Source: JBCCQH01 sp039024435 (GTDB lineage: Bacteria > Bacteroidota > Bacteroidia > J057 > JADKCL01). From it: a DNA stretch of 64,000 bases. The position numbers were made by a program, and so were the translations under genes. The notes beneath the pieces are model-generated. The model made no database searches, was not told the origin of the DNA, and saw only the letters and a list, made by a program, of their open reading frames with translations. Each line of letters begins with the position of its first letter. Position 1 is the stretch's first letter. Positions 45,694 through 54,515 of this stretch are shown piece by piece. The stretch lies in NCBI GenBank assembly GCA_039024435.1, contig JBCCQH010000001.1, positions 1 to 64,000 on the forward strand. Reading direction: 5' to 3'.

Positions 45694-47457
45694 ATGGAGA
45701 TCAACGGAACGAAAAAAACTTACCCGGCCTGGGTACGCAATTTCGTGCGGAAATACCATTCCCGCACCATCAGCCAGTACCTACTGCACGGCAATATCCA
45801 CGACTACGTCTCGGTGCAGGACGGCGAGCGCGCCAGCTACCTGCTGCTGCGCGAGTTCCTGAGCAATGAACTGTTCGACAAAGGCGACATCGTCGTGTTT
45901 TACGACCGTTCCTCGGGCATCCGGTTCAAAACCCGGGAGATGAAGGTCGACTTTCTCCGTTCGCTGGAGGCGTACGATACCCTGAACGGGACCGCTTTTG
46001 CGAAGTCGGTGCCGCGCGATCCGGTGCGGGCCTTTACCCTGCTGGAAATGCATTTCCGCAAGCGCCTCATGGGCAACGGACAGTTGTCGATTGCCTTCAT
46101 TGTGGAGTACGCTGAGACCCTGATCCCGATGGGCAATGCCCAGCACTACAACCCAGAGGACCGGGCGATTCAGGTGTTTTTGCAGCGCTGGGCGAATGAA
46201 GGACTCTTCCGCCGCCACGATATGATCATCGTGCTGCTCACCGAGAATATCATCAACCTGAACCAGCAGTACGTGCGCAACCCCTACACCTACGAGATCA
46301 CCCTCCCCTATCCGGATGAGGCGGCACGCTTGGTGTACATTCAGCATTTTTTGCAGAAATACCAGCGTGAAGGTGCTCGGGATCCCCGGGAATTGTTGGA
46401 AATGCCCGATGCGGTGCTGGCAAAGAACACTGCCGGGCTGAACCTCGCCCACCTGCGGGTCATGATGGCGGAAATCGTGGAGAACCAGATCAAGTTTACC
46501 TACGATCACCTCAATCAGAAAAAGAAAGAGCTGATCGAAGCCGAGGCCGGCGGCCTGCTGGAATTTGTGCAGAGCAAATTTTCGCTCAACGACGTCGCGG
46601 GCCACCGACAGGCCAAATCTCACCTGCTGGAAACCGCGGACGCTATCCGGTCCGGGCGCCACGATGTCGTGCCGATGGGCTATCTGGTTGCGGGTCCGGT
46701 GGGAACGGGCAAGACCTTCCTCATTACCTGCTTTGCGAATGACATCGGGGTGCCCATGGTGATTCTGAAAAATTTCCGCTCGAAGTACCAAGGGGAGACC
46801 GAGGGCAACCTGGAAAAGGTGCTGAACCTACTGAAAGCCATGACCCCGGTGGCGGTGATGATCGACGAAGCGGATGCCTATTTGGGCCAGCGCAATGCAG
46901 AAGGCGACAGCGGGGTGAGCAGCCGCGTATTTTCCATGATCGCCACCTTCATGAGCAATACCGATCACCGCGGCAAAATCGTCTGGTTCCTGGTCACTGC
47001 CCGCCCGGATCTCATGCCGGTGGACTTCAAGCGCCAGGGCCGTGCCGAGGAGCACATCGCGCTGTTCTATCCGGAAACCATCGCCGACAAGCGCGAATTG
47101 TTCCAGGTCATGCTCCGCAAGACGGACCTCAAGTACATCGATGCGGATGCAGTGCCCGATTCCTTTTTCGAGAACATCGGTGTGAATTCCGGGGCGGAGA
47201 TGGAAGCGGCCCTCACCCGTGCCAAATTCCGGGCCGCCGCCCAGGGCGTGGAAGAAGTCACCATGGAAATCATCGAAGCTGCTCTGGCCGATTTCCTGCC
47301 GCCGACCTACCCGATGGAAATCGAATTGATGAACTTCGCGGCGGTGTTGGAGTGTACTTCCCGGGCCTTGCTTCCGGAGAAATACGCGAATATGGAACGT
47401 CAGGAGGTGGTAGAAAAGGTCAACAGCCTCAAGCGCAAGGTGGAAATGAACCTGTAG
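45694..47457 (+). CDS. Tandem AAA ATPase with degenerate first domain
   Basis: 587 residues. The C-terminal AAA module has Walker A GPVGTGKT (334-341), Walker B VAVMIDEAD (386-394), and an arginine-rich sensor region (TARPDLMPVDFKRQGR). The N-terminal half (about 20-270) looks like a second AAA fold without a Walker A; IAFIVEYAE (133-141) sits where a Walker B would be and LLTENI follows like a sensor strand. The layout recalls Ycf46-type proteins. ATP-driven remodelling of some complex is likely; the client is unknown. Start is the ATG 28 bases after the LytTR regulator. Confidence 0.7.
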   Translation: MEINGTKKTYPAWVRNFVRKYHSRTISQYLLHGNIHDYVSVQDGERASYLLLREFLSNELFDKGDIVVFYDRSSGIRFKTREMKVDFLRSLEAYDTLNGTAFAKSVPRDPVRAFTLLEMHFRKRLMGNGQLSIAFIVEYAETLIPMGNAQHYNPEDRAIQVFLQRWANEGLFRRHDMIIVLLTENIINLNQQYVRNPYTYEITLPYPDEAARLVYIQHFLQKYQREGARDPRELLEMPDAVLAKNTAGLNLAHLRVMMAEIVENQIKFTYDHLNQKKKELIEAEAGGLLEFVQSKFSLNDVAGHRQAKSHLLETADAIRSGRHDVVPMGYLVAGPVGTGKTFLITCFANDIGVPMVILKNFRSKYQGETEGNLEKVLNLLKAMTPVAVMIDEADAYLGQRNAEGDSGVSSRVFSMIATFMSNTDHRGKIVWFLVTARPDLMPVDFKRQGRAEEHIALFYPETIADKRELFQVMLRKTDLKYIDADAVPDSFFENIGVNSGAEMEAALTRAKFRAAAQGVEEVTMEIIEAALADFLPPTYPMEIELMNFAAVLECTSRALLPEKYANMERQEVVEKVNSLKRKVEMNL

Positions 47458-47648
47458 CGCTGCCCGCATAGCTGGTGAAAATGAAGATTTTAGGAGGGGT
47501 TGCCCCCTACTTTGGGAAGCCTGGGATGAAGGGGCTCATTTCCCGAAAAGGCCGGCGGATGGATCGCGCCAGAATCGCCCTGACCGATTTCCCTGAACAT
47601 TCGGTGAATTTTTCGGACTAAACCGGTTTAACAGTTTGCGGTTTTGTC

Positions 47649-47918
47649 TTAAATTGCCACTCTGTGAAGCGCCGGCTTGGTACGGCTGATGTTATGCAAG
47701 CTCTGGAAATCGTGCAGTTCACCCACGAAAAGCTTGTCGTCAAAGGTGAACAGGGGTGAGAGTACACGGAAAACTTCGTCGGCAGAATCGTAGGTGTCAA
47801 TGAGAAGGGTTCCCTCGGCAATGTGGTTGACCGCGCCGCCGTAGCGCTGCTTGAGCAAGTCAATAAATTCAGTAGATCTGAATTCGGAGAACTGGAATCG
47901 AACGATAATTGCGCTCAT
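47649..47918 (-). CDS. Small SinR/Cas2-like protein (ferredoxin-like fold)
   Basis: 89 residues from the ATG at 47918, which fits better than any longer reading of the same frame, since that frame continues antisense through selD. The pattern of a first strand (MSAIIVRFQF), helix (FIDLLKQRYGG), strand (EGTLLIDTYDSADEVFRVL) and strand (DDKLFVGELHDF) resembles the small SinR-family proteins related in fold to Cas2. No cas genes or repeats are present, so a CRISPR role is not suggested. It is divergent from selD. Family call is by resemblance only. Confidence 0.45.
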   Translation of the reverse strand: MSAIIVRFQFSEFRSTEFIDLLKQRYGGAVNHIAEGTLLIDTYDSADEVFRVLSPLFTFDDKLFVGELHDFQSLHNISRTKPALHRVAI

Positions 47919-48020
47919 GGTAGTGTTGGTTGATGCAGTGAGCTGGTTGCAGGGTAAATAATGACTACGTAAATCTGTGACGCTTGTTTCCGAAAGTTTC
48001 CACAAACAGGAGATGGAAAA

Positions 48021-49061
48021 ATGTTGACCACAGAAATAAAGCTTACACAATACAGCCACGGGGCCGGTTGCGGCTGCAAAATTGCGCCGGCCGTCTTGGA
48101 TAAAATATTGCATACTGATGTTCCCGCGACACCCGACCCCCGCTTGCTGGTGGGCAATGACAGCCGGGACGATGCGGCCGTCGTCGACCTGGGCAATGGC
48201 CTCGCCCTCATCAGCACCACCGATTTTTTCATGCCGATTGTGGACGATCCGTTTGATTTCGGTCGGATTGCCGCGGCCAATGCCATCAGCGACGTGTACG
48301 CCATGGGCGGTACACCGACGGTGGCGATTGCCATTTTGGGCTGGCCGGTCGGCAACATCCCCGAAGAGGTGGCCGGTCGGGTCCTCGAAGGGGGCCGGGC
48401 GATTTGTGCGGAGGCGGGCATTCGCCTGGCGGGTGGACACAGCATCGACAGCCCAGAACCGATTTTTGGGCTGGCGGTCAATGGGCTGGTGCCCACGGCG
48501 CAGTTGAAGCGCAACGATACGGCGCGGGCCGGAGACTTGCTTTACCTCACGAAGCCCATCGGAATTGGGGCGATGAGTACCGCGCAGAAAAAGGGCTGGA
48601 TTACCGACGCTGACCTGCAGGCGATCATCCGCCTGATGACGACCCTGAACCGACCGGGAGCGACCTTTGGTACCTTGCCCTACGTACACGCGCTCACCGA
48701 CGTCACCGGATTCGGGTTGCTCGGACATTTGGGCGAGATGTGTGCCGGATCGGGCTTGACCGCCGAGATCGAGTACACCGCCGTACCCAAGATTTCGGGG
48801 GCAGAAGATTACATTCGGCGGGGCAGCGTTCCCGGAGGTACCAAGCGCAATTATGCCAGCTACGGGCACCGGATTGCCGACCTGGCGGAAGATCGGCGCT
48901 TTTTACTGTGCGATCCCCAGACCAGTGGGGGCTTGCTGGTCGCGGTTGATCCGCAGTACCAAGCCGCGTTTGAAGCCCTGGGCTCCGAACTGGCCACGCC
49001 CGCTCCCCTCAAGCCCATCGGCCGGCTGCTGGCTGGCGATGCGCCCATTCAGGTGATCTGA
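48021..49061 (+). CDS. selD: Selenide, water dikinase
   Basis: 346 residues. The N-terminus LTQYSHGAGCGCK matches the family's active site, with Cys17 in the position that is Cys or Sec in homologues, Cys19, and Lys20. ATP-binding segments TTDFFMPIVDDP and AIAILGWPV follow, and DPQTSGGLLVAV closes the protein. It makes selenophosphate for selenocysteine and selenouridine. No selA, selB, selC or mnmH is visible in the window, so the user of selenophosphate must lie elsewhere. Confidence 0.95.
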   Translation: MLTTEIKLTQYSHGAGCGCKIAPAVLDKILHTDVPATPDPRLLVGNDSRDDAAVVDLGNGLALISTTDFFMPIVDDPFDFGRIAAANAISDVYAMGGTPTVAIAILGWPVGNIPEEVAGRVLEGGRAICAEAGIRLAGGHSIDSPEPIFGLAVNGLVPTAQLKRNDTARAGDLLYLTKPIGIGAMSTAQKKGWITDADLQAIIRLMTTLNRPGATFGTLPYVHALTDVTGFGLLGHLGEMCAGSGLTAEIEYTAVPKISGAEDYIRRGSVPGGTKRNYASYGHRIADLAEDRRFLLCDPQTSGGLLVAVDPQYQAAFEALGSELATPAPLKPIGRLLAGDAPIQVI

Positions 49062-49089
49062 TGTTTTCCTGTCTGCCCTTAGCTGTCCT

Positions 49090-49839
49090 ATGAAGATCTC
49101 TGCAGTTGTCATTACCAAGAACGAAGAACGCAACATCCGCCGCTGCCTGGCCTCTCTGCAGGGGGTGGCCGAGGAAGTGATCGTCCTCGATTCATTTTCT
49201 GAAGACGATACCCGCGAAATCTGCGAAGAATTCGGCGTACGGTTCATTGAACAAAAATGGCTTGGGTTTGCCGCGACGAAAAATCTGGGCAACGACCTCG
49301 CTACGCATCCCTATATCCTTTCACTCGATGCCGACGAACAGCTCACTACCGAGTTGCGCAACAGCATTCTCAAAGCCAAAAGCGATCCCAACGGGGCCTA
49401 CTCCTTCAATCGCATGGCCTTCTACTGCGGCAAGCCAATTAAGCATTGTGGCTGGTATCCGGATCGGAAACTGCGGATCTTTCCCAAGGGAAAAGGGCGC
49501 TGGACCGGCGAATATGTCCACGAGACCCTCCAGGTCGATGAAGACGTGCCGGTGACTCACCTCAAGGGGGATCTGCTGCACTATTCGTATTACACCGTGC
49601 GGGAACATCTCGACCGTGCCGAACGCTACGCCAGTCTGGCGGCCCAGGAACTGGCCGCCCAGCCCCTGGGAAGGTTGCGCTTCAAGCGGGCGGTGAGTCC
49701 CCGCTTTCGCTTTTTCAAGATGTACGTTTTACAATTGGGATTTCTCGACGGCAAGCACGGCTACGATGTTTGCCGTATCACCGCCCGCGAAGTGCGGCTC
49801 AAGTACCAAAAGGCGATTCAACGCAAACTGGAAGGTTGA
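49090..49839 (+). CDS. Family 2 glycosyltransferase (LPS-core type)
   Basis: 249 residues. GT-A fold with the N-terminal nucleotide-binding segment (ISAVVITKNEERNI), EVIVLDSFSEDDT, and the metal-binding DxD in SLDADEQ. HYSYYTVREHLDRAERYA near the C-terminus is seen in WaaE/KdtX-type lipopolysaccharide core glucosyltransferases. It probably adds a hexose to lipid A core or another envelope glycan in the cytoplasm. No membrane segment. It begins 28 bases after selD and probably shares its transcript. Confidence 0.8.
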   Translation: MKISAVVITKNEERNIRRCLASLQGVAEEVIVLDSFSEDDTREICEEFGVRFIEQKWLGFAATKNLGNDLATHPYILSLDADEQLTTELRNSILKAKSDPNGAYSFNRMAFYCGKPIKHCGWYPDRKLRIFPKGKGRWTGEYVHETLQVDEDVPVTHLKGDLLHYSYYTVREHLDRAERYASLAAQELAAQPLGRLRFKRAVSPRFRFFKMYVLQLGFLDGKHGYDVCRITAREVRLKYQKAIQRKLEG

Positions 49840-49920
49840 ACCCCGGGACAAAGACGATTTCTCGGATTTTAGGGGGCATATTTAGTGTCCGCATGGAATC
49901 CCTTTGTAAATTCCCCCGGC

Positions 49921-50316
49921 ATGTTCAGCAACAACTATACGGTACAAAAGATCATTGCGGTCAGCAGTGCGGTGTTGATGGGAGCCACGGTGCCCATGAT
50001 TTGGATTTACAGCTATGACCGCGGCATCAATCCCCTGGAAGGCTATACCGAACCCATGGGCTTGTTCACGGCGCCGCTGGCGGTCGTGGCGGTTTTGTTA
50101 GCCGTCCTGGGCCACCGGTGGACGGCGACGGCAGGCATGGTGGGCATCGGCACGGGGCTGATGGCCATTTTTCGGATTTGGACGGGGACCACGATTACGA
50201 TGACCGACTTGTCGATCGGTTACGGAGTCTACGTCATGATTGCCGCTTCGGGGGTCTTGACCTTCGCTTCTTGGTCCTGGCGCCAACCCAACCAGATAAT
50301 TTCAGAATCAAAGTAG
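49921..50316 (+). CDS. Small four-helix membrane protein, unknown function
   Basis: 131 residues from the ATG at 49921, or 143 from a GTG at 49885. Four hydrophobic segments are visible: KIIAVSSAVLMGATVPMIW, GLFTAPLAVVAVLLAVLG, AGMVGIGTGLMAIF and GYGVYVMIAASGVLTFA, with short polar loops. No conserved family motif recognised. The stop lies one base before the nitrilase ATG, so the two are probably co-translated. Confidence 0.6.
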   Translation: MFSNNYTVQKIIAVSSAVLMGATVPMIWIYSYDRGINPLEGYTEPMGLFTAPLAVVAVLLAVLGHRWTATAGMVGIGTGLMAIFRIWTGTTITMTDLSIGYGVYVMIAASGVLTFASWSWRQPNQIISESK

Positions 50317-50317
50317 G

Positions 50318-51265
50318 ATGGCGGAAACGGTAAAAGTCGCGATTGTGCAGTCGGGTCCGGTTTATTTGGATCGGGCAGGAAGCTTGCGCCGCGCATTGAC
50401 CTTGCTGGCGGAAGCGGCGGCTGGGGGGGCGCAACTGGTGGTTTTTGGGGAAACCTGGTTTTCGGGCTATCCGATCTGGTTGGACATCTGCCCGGGAGCG
50501 GGTTTGTGGAACGATCCGGCGGTCAAGCAGGTCTACGCCCGCACCCACGCCCAGGCGCTGACCTTGCCCGGCCCGGAGACGGAGGAACTGGGGGCATTTG
50601 CCCGAAAACACAACCTTGCCATCGCATTTGGGGCCAACGAAAGCATCCCGGTGGGCCCCGGCAATGGCACCTTGTACAATGCGCTGGTGATCATCGGTCC
50701 TGAGGGCAAGATGCGGGTGCACCACCGGAAGTTGATGCCGACCCACGGTGAGCGTTTGGTGCACGGAACCGGCGACGGCCACGGCCTCAAGTCGGTCGAT
50801 CTGGGGTTTGCCCGGGTGGGAGGACTGATTTGTTGGGAGCATTGGATGCCGCTGACCCGCCAGGCGATGCACGATCAGGGAGAGCAGATTCACCTGGCGC
50901 TCTGGCCCCAAGTCAAGGAACAAAACGCGCTGGCCAGTCAGCACTATGCGCTGGAAGGCCGTTGTTTCGTCGTGGCGGTGGGGCAGACCATGGCGGTGAG
51001 TGAATTGCCGGGAGAGCTGGAAACCCCGGCGGAATTGCGGGGGGTGGATCCCCAAACATTGATTCTGCGGGGGGGATCCTGTGCTTACGGGCCGGATGGG
51101 CGGGAGCTGCTGGCTCCGCAACGGGACCGCGAGGGCCTGATCTGGCTGGAAATCGACGATCTGGATGCGTGTGTGCGAGAGCGGATGAACCTCGACGTGA
51201 GTGGGCACTATCAGCGGCGGGACGTGTTTGACTTTTCGGTTGATGACCGCCGGCGGGGCAAATAG
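50318..51265 (+). CDS. Nitrilase-type carbon-nitrogen hydrolase
   Basis: 315 residues. The catalytic triad is in place: Glu45 in FGETWFSGYP, Lys138 in HHRKLMPTHGE and Cys172 in GGLICWEHWMP. The Trp-containing cysteine loop, CWEHWMP, is that of true nitrilases rather than amidases. It would convert an organic nitrile to its acid and ammonia in the cytoplasm. The physiological substrate cannot be inferred; plant-derived nitriles are typical for the branch. It overlaps no gene but sits one base after the small membrane protein. Confidence 0.85.
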   Translation: MAETVKVAIVQSGPVYLDRAGSLRRALTLLAEAAAGGAQLVVFGETWFSGYPIWLDICPGAGLWNDPAVKQVYARTHAQALTLPGPETEELGAFARKHNLAIAFGANESIPVGPGNGTLYNALVIIGPEGKMRVHHRKLMPTHGERLVHGTGDGHGLKSVDLGFARVGGLICWEHWMPLTRQAMHDQGEQIHLALWPQVKEQNALASQHYALEGRCFVVAVGQTMAVSELPGELETPAELRGVDPQTLILRGGSCAYGPDGRELLAPQRDREGLIWLEIDDLDACVRERMNLDVSGHYQRRDVFDFSVDDRRRGK

Positions 51266-51709
51266 GCCGTTGCGTAGGTGCGCTTCCATCTTTTTTCCGG
51301 GCAAAATCCAGAAAATATTTACTGCTTCAGGTTGAAAACCGCCGACAAACGTCTCCCATTCATTGCATCGGGATCGAAATGCGTCGGAAGAGCGGGATTT
51401 ACCGGGAAGAAGGGGGCTGGCATGGGCTTGGAAAAGGGTGTAATGAACCGGAGCGCTTTGCCGGGCCTAAATTCGGTTCTGAGCACCTAAATGCGTAGTT
51501 TTTTGACCGTGATTGGTTCTGCTTTTATCAGACAACAAGATTGCCGGATTCCGATTCCGGACTTCGCGATCCGTGATTCTTTTCCCTGTTCATCCTAAAG
51601 CCAAGCTGACCGGCCGAAGTGCGTTCCGCTGTGGTCTGTCTTCACCGGTAAGCCTCGGTCTGAACCAAGCAGAATAGCTTTTGGCACGAATTAGGTACAA
51701 TTATTTTCT
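51266..51709. other. Intergenic, no convincing gene
   Basis: 444 bases. Short open frames have no start context or recognisable domains. I see no strong hairpin and no clear TAnnTTTG box; the promoter of the DUF5060 gene should be in the last 80 bases, which are AT-richer. Confidence 0.45.
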
Positions 51710-53782
51710 ATGAAACAGTCTGCTATTTTCATTTTTACCGCCCTCGTATGTTCGTTTTGGTATCCGGCGTGCAAGTCGCAGTCGGTCGCGCTGACCGGCG
51801 AGCTGCGCACCTGGCACCGGTTCACGCTGACCTTTGCTGGTCCGGCCAGTTCGGAGCAAGCGGCGGTCAATCCCTTTACCGATTACCGCCTGAACGTCAC
51901 CTTCCGCAAAGGCAATTCGGTTTATCGTGTCCCGGGATTTTACGCGGCGGACGGTGACGCTGGTCAGTCCCACGCCGATTCGGGAAACAAGTGGCGGGTG
52001 CATTTTGCCCCGGATGATGCGGGTGAGTGGTCCTGGACGGCGTCGTTTCGCCAGGGCAGCATGGTCGCCATCAGCCTAGACTCAGCGGCCGGACAGTCGG
52101 CGGCGTTTGACGGAGTGAGTGGCACATTTACCGTTAACCCCACCGATAAAACCGGCCGCGACAACCGCGCCAAAGGCCGCTTGCGCTACACCGGCGAACG
52201 CTATCTGCGCCACGCCGGCACGAATGAAGCTTTCCTCAAAGCCGGGGCCGATGCTCCGGAAGTCTTTCTCGCTTACGTCGATTTTGACAGCACTTATCAG
52301 CATGGGGGAGGGAACAATTATCTCAAGGATTGGAATCCCCACGTGATCGACTGGCAGCCGGGTGACCCAACCTGGGACGGCACGAAAGGCAAAGGGATCA
52401 TCGGGGCGATCAACTATCTGGCAGCCCAACAGATGAATGTTTTTTCCTTTCTCACGATGAATGTCAATGGAGATGGCAAAAATGTCTGGCCTTGGGTCGA
52501 CCACAATGAGCGCTTCCGCTTCGATGTTTCGAAGCTTGGCCAGTGGGAAATCGTTTTTGACCATGCGGACAAGAAGGGGATGTTTCTCCATTTCAAGACC
52601 CAGGAAACGGAGAACGATCAACTGCTGGACGGTGGCGACCTCGGTCCCCAGCGGCAGATGTACTACCGGGAACTGGTGGCGCGTTTCGGGCACCACCTGG
52701 CGCTCAATTGGAATCTGGGCGAGGAAACTTCGCAAAGTACAGAGCAGATCCGCGATTGCGCGGCCTATCTGGCGGCACTGGATCCGTATGATCACTTGCT
52801 GGTGATTCACACCTTTCCCGGGCAGCACGATCAGGTGTACACACCGTTGTTGGGAAATCTTTCGGCCCTGACCGGGGCCTCTATCCAGACGGATTGGGAT
52901 GATGTTCACGACCAGACGTTAGAGTGGATCGAGCGTTCGGCGGCGGCGGGAAAGCAATGGGTGGTCGCCAACGACGAGCAGGGCCATTTCTCGGTGGGTG
53001 TGAGTCCGGATGCGGGCTGGCCGGGCTTTTCCAATGCCGACAACCACGATGATATCCGCAAGGGTACGCTGTGGGGAAATCTGATGGCGGGTGGTGCCGG
53101 GGTAGAGTACTACTTCGGTTACACCAATCCAGAAAGCGATCTGACCTGCAACGATTGGCGTTCCCGGGCGGCCATGTGGGCTTACTCGGCGAATGCACTG
53201 CGATTTTTTGCCGCTTACACCGACGTGACTACGCTGGAAAATGACGATGATCGCTTGAGTGCTTCGGCGGCCTATTGTCTGAGTGAGGACGGGAATCAGC
53301 ACGTGATTTACTTGCGGGAAGGGGGCACAACTGACATCGATTTGGGGAGTGGAGCGAGCAGTTACGATGTATACTGGTACGATCCCCGCAATGGCGGCCC
53401 GTTGGTGCGCGGTTCAGTGTTGGCGGTGAATGGGCCGGGGTGGCAAGGCATCGGGATGCCTCCGGCGGACGTGAGCGAGGACTGGGTGGCCCTTTTGTCT
53501 GCGGGCCCACTCAATGTTCTGGACCACTTGTCGGCGGAGGATTTGGCGTTTGAGGTATATCCGAATCCCGGTCAGGCGGATTTCCGCTTTGAATGGCCGG
53601 TTTCGACGGTCACGGAGGGTGAACTGAGCCTGTACGATGCCAGTGGAAAGCGGGTTTACCGGTCCAGCATCCGCGGGATGATGCCGCAAGTCACCGTCCC
53701 TGATTTGGCGGGGGGGACCTACAATGTCTTGCTACAGGTGGAGCACCAGTGGTTCCATTCGCGCTGGATCAAGCAGCGGTAG
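51710..53782 (+). CDS. DUF5060 glycoside-hydrolase-like protein with T9SS sorting domain
   Basis: 690 residues. N-terminal signal segment; then a DUF5060-type beta-sandwich (about 28-112: LRTWHRFTLTFAGP ... FAPDDAGEWSWTA). A TIM-barrel-like region of the apiosidase-like/DUF4038 type follows (about 165-490), with candidate catalytic glutamates at Glu338/339 in NWNLGEETSQS and a late strand WVVANDEQGHF. A small beta domain (about 525-600) precedes the T9SS domain from EVYPNPGQADF. It is expected to act on a plant or algal polysaccharide outside the cell. Substrate specificity cannot be told. Confidence 0.75.
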   Translation: MKQSAIFIFTALVCSFWYPACKSQSVALTGELRTWHRFTLTFAGPASSEQAAVNPFTDYRLNVTFRKGNSVYRVPGFYAADGDAGQSHADSGNKWRVHFAPDDAGEWSWTASFRQGSMVAISLDSAAGQSAAFDGVSGTFTVNPTDKTGRDNRAKGRLRYTGERYLRHAGTNEAFLKAGADAPEVFLAYVDFDSTYQHGGGNNYLKDWNPHVIDWQPGDPTWDGTKGKGIIGAINYLAAQQMNVFSFLTMNVNGDGKNVWPWVDHNERFRFDVSKLGQWEIVFDHADKKGMFLHFKTQETENDQLLDGGDLGPQRQMYYRELVARFGHHLALNWNLGEETSQSTEQIRDCAAYLAALDPYDHLLVIHTFPGQHDQVYTPLLGNLSALTGASIQTDWDDVHDQTLEWIERSAAAGKQWVVANDEQGHFSVGVSPDAGWPGFSNADNHDDIRKGTLWGNLMAGGAGVEYYFGYTNPESDLTCNDWRSRAAMWAYSANALRFFAAYTDVTTLENDDDRLSASAAYCLSEDGNQHVIYLREGGTTDIDLGSGASSYDVYWYDPRNGGPLVRGSVLAVNGPGWQGIGMPPADVSEDWVALLSAGPLNVLDHLSAEDLAFEVYPNPGQADFRFEWPVSTVTEGELSLYDASGKRVYRSSIRGMMPQVTVPDLAGGTYNVLLQVEHQWFHSRWIKQR

Positions 53783-54515
53783 AGAATTTCCAATTGGGGC
53801 GTTCCGGACGCGCATGCCAGCAAAAATTAAAGTATGGTTCGCTCCCGTAGCCGCATTCAAATTTTTCAATTTGAACACCGCGCGGCGGAGGCTGATTTTC
53901 GATTTGCACGCTCGGAAAGCGCAAGCTACGGTGAATAAAAAACGAGCCCCCGTGCTGGGGCTACTCCGCGGTGTAGAACATCAGAAATCGGAAATCGATG
54001 CATCCGAAATTCTTTACTGCGGCAAGGATGGGAGGGACATGGGTCCCGCCGAGCCGGCGGGACGGAGCCACGCGAACTCCCGGAACAGCCTGGTGCGGAA
54101 GGGGCACGGGCCTGTCCGCAGCCGCCCCCATCAAGAAGCCCATCTCCCCAGTATAGCTTCCGAACCAGGATCGTAGCGGCACGGTCCACGGTGCGCACCG
54201 GGGGGACTTTTCAACGAAATAATTTCCAATTTTCAATGGGAGACAGCGTGTCGTGTCGGGCAATCAGAAACAATTGTAAATAGGAAATTTCCCCTTTGGA
54301 AATGGTTCTGCCATTCTGTGTTTTCAGTAAATATTGAAACATCATTTTTTATTTCCTTGGGTTACTTGTCTTAAGGCGCTTTAATTTCAATATTTGCAGC
54401 AAATTCTTCGTTTATTAACTTAATTATTGTTGGCCCGACACAAATAAGCACCTGGCAAAATGGGCATCCTGGGAATTTTCTCTATATTGGATTGCGATAA
54501 CGTTAAAAAAATAGA
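53783..54515. other. Intergenic: GC-rich island between 11-bp direct repeats
   Basis: 733 bases without a credible gene. AATTTCCAATT occurs at 53785-53795 and again at 54221-54231, bracketing about 425 bases that are GC-rich and carry a perfect hairpin GTCCCGCC/GGCGGGAC (54043-54063). A 100-residue minus-strand frame spans 53961-54263 but lacks protein-like composition. To its right the sequence becomes AT-rich up to the esterase start. It may be a remnant of a small mobile or repeated element. Confidence 0.45.
53945..53962 (-). terminator. Hairpin with minus-strand T-tract
   Basis: AGCCCC (53945-53950) and GGGGCT (53957-53962) with a six-base loop; on the minus strand the stem is followed by CGTTTTTTATT. 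It looks like a terminator for a minus-strand transcript, yet no recognised minus-strand gene lies to the right, which is unexplained. Confidence 0.5.

Noticed and set aside
47649..47918. Possible CRISPR-associated function for the SinR/Cas2-like protein
   Set aside because: No repeats, spacers or other cas-like genes were seen in the window.
47649..48869. Full 406-codon minus-strand frame through selD
   Set aside because: Only its last 89 codons look like a protein; the rest is antisense to selD. The short version starting at 47918 was kept.
51278..51490. 70-codon frame after the nitrilase
   Set aside because: No conserved features and no promoter; treated as intergenic.
53961..54263. 100-codon minus-strand frame in the GC-rich island
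   Set aside because: Composition is not protein-like, it has no recognisable domain, and it ends inside a hairpin.
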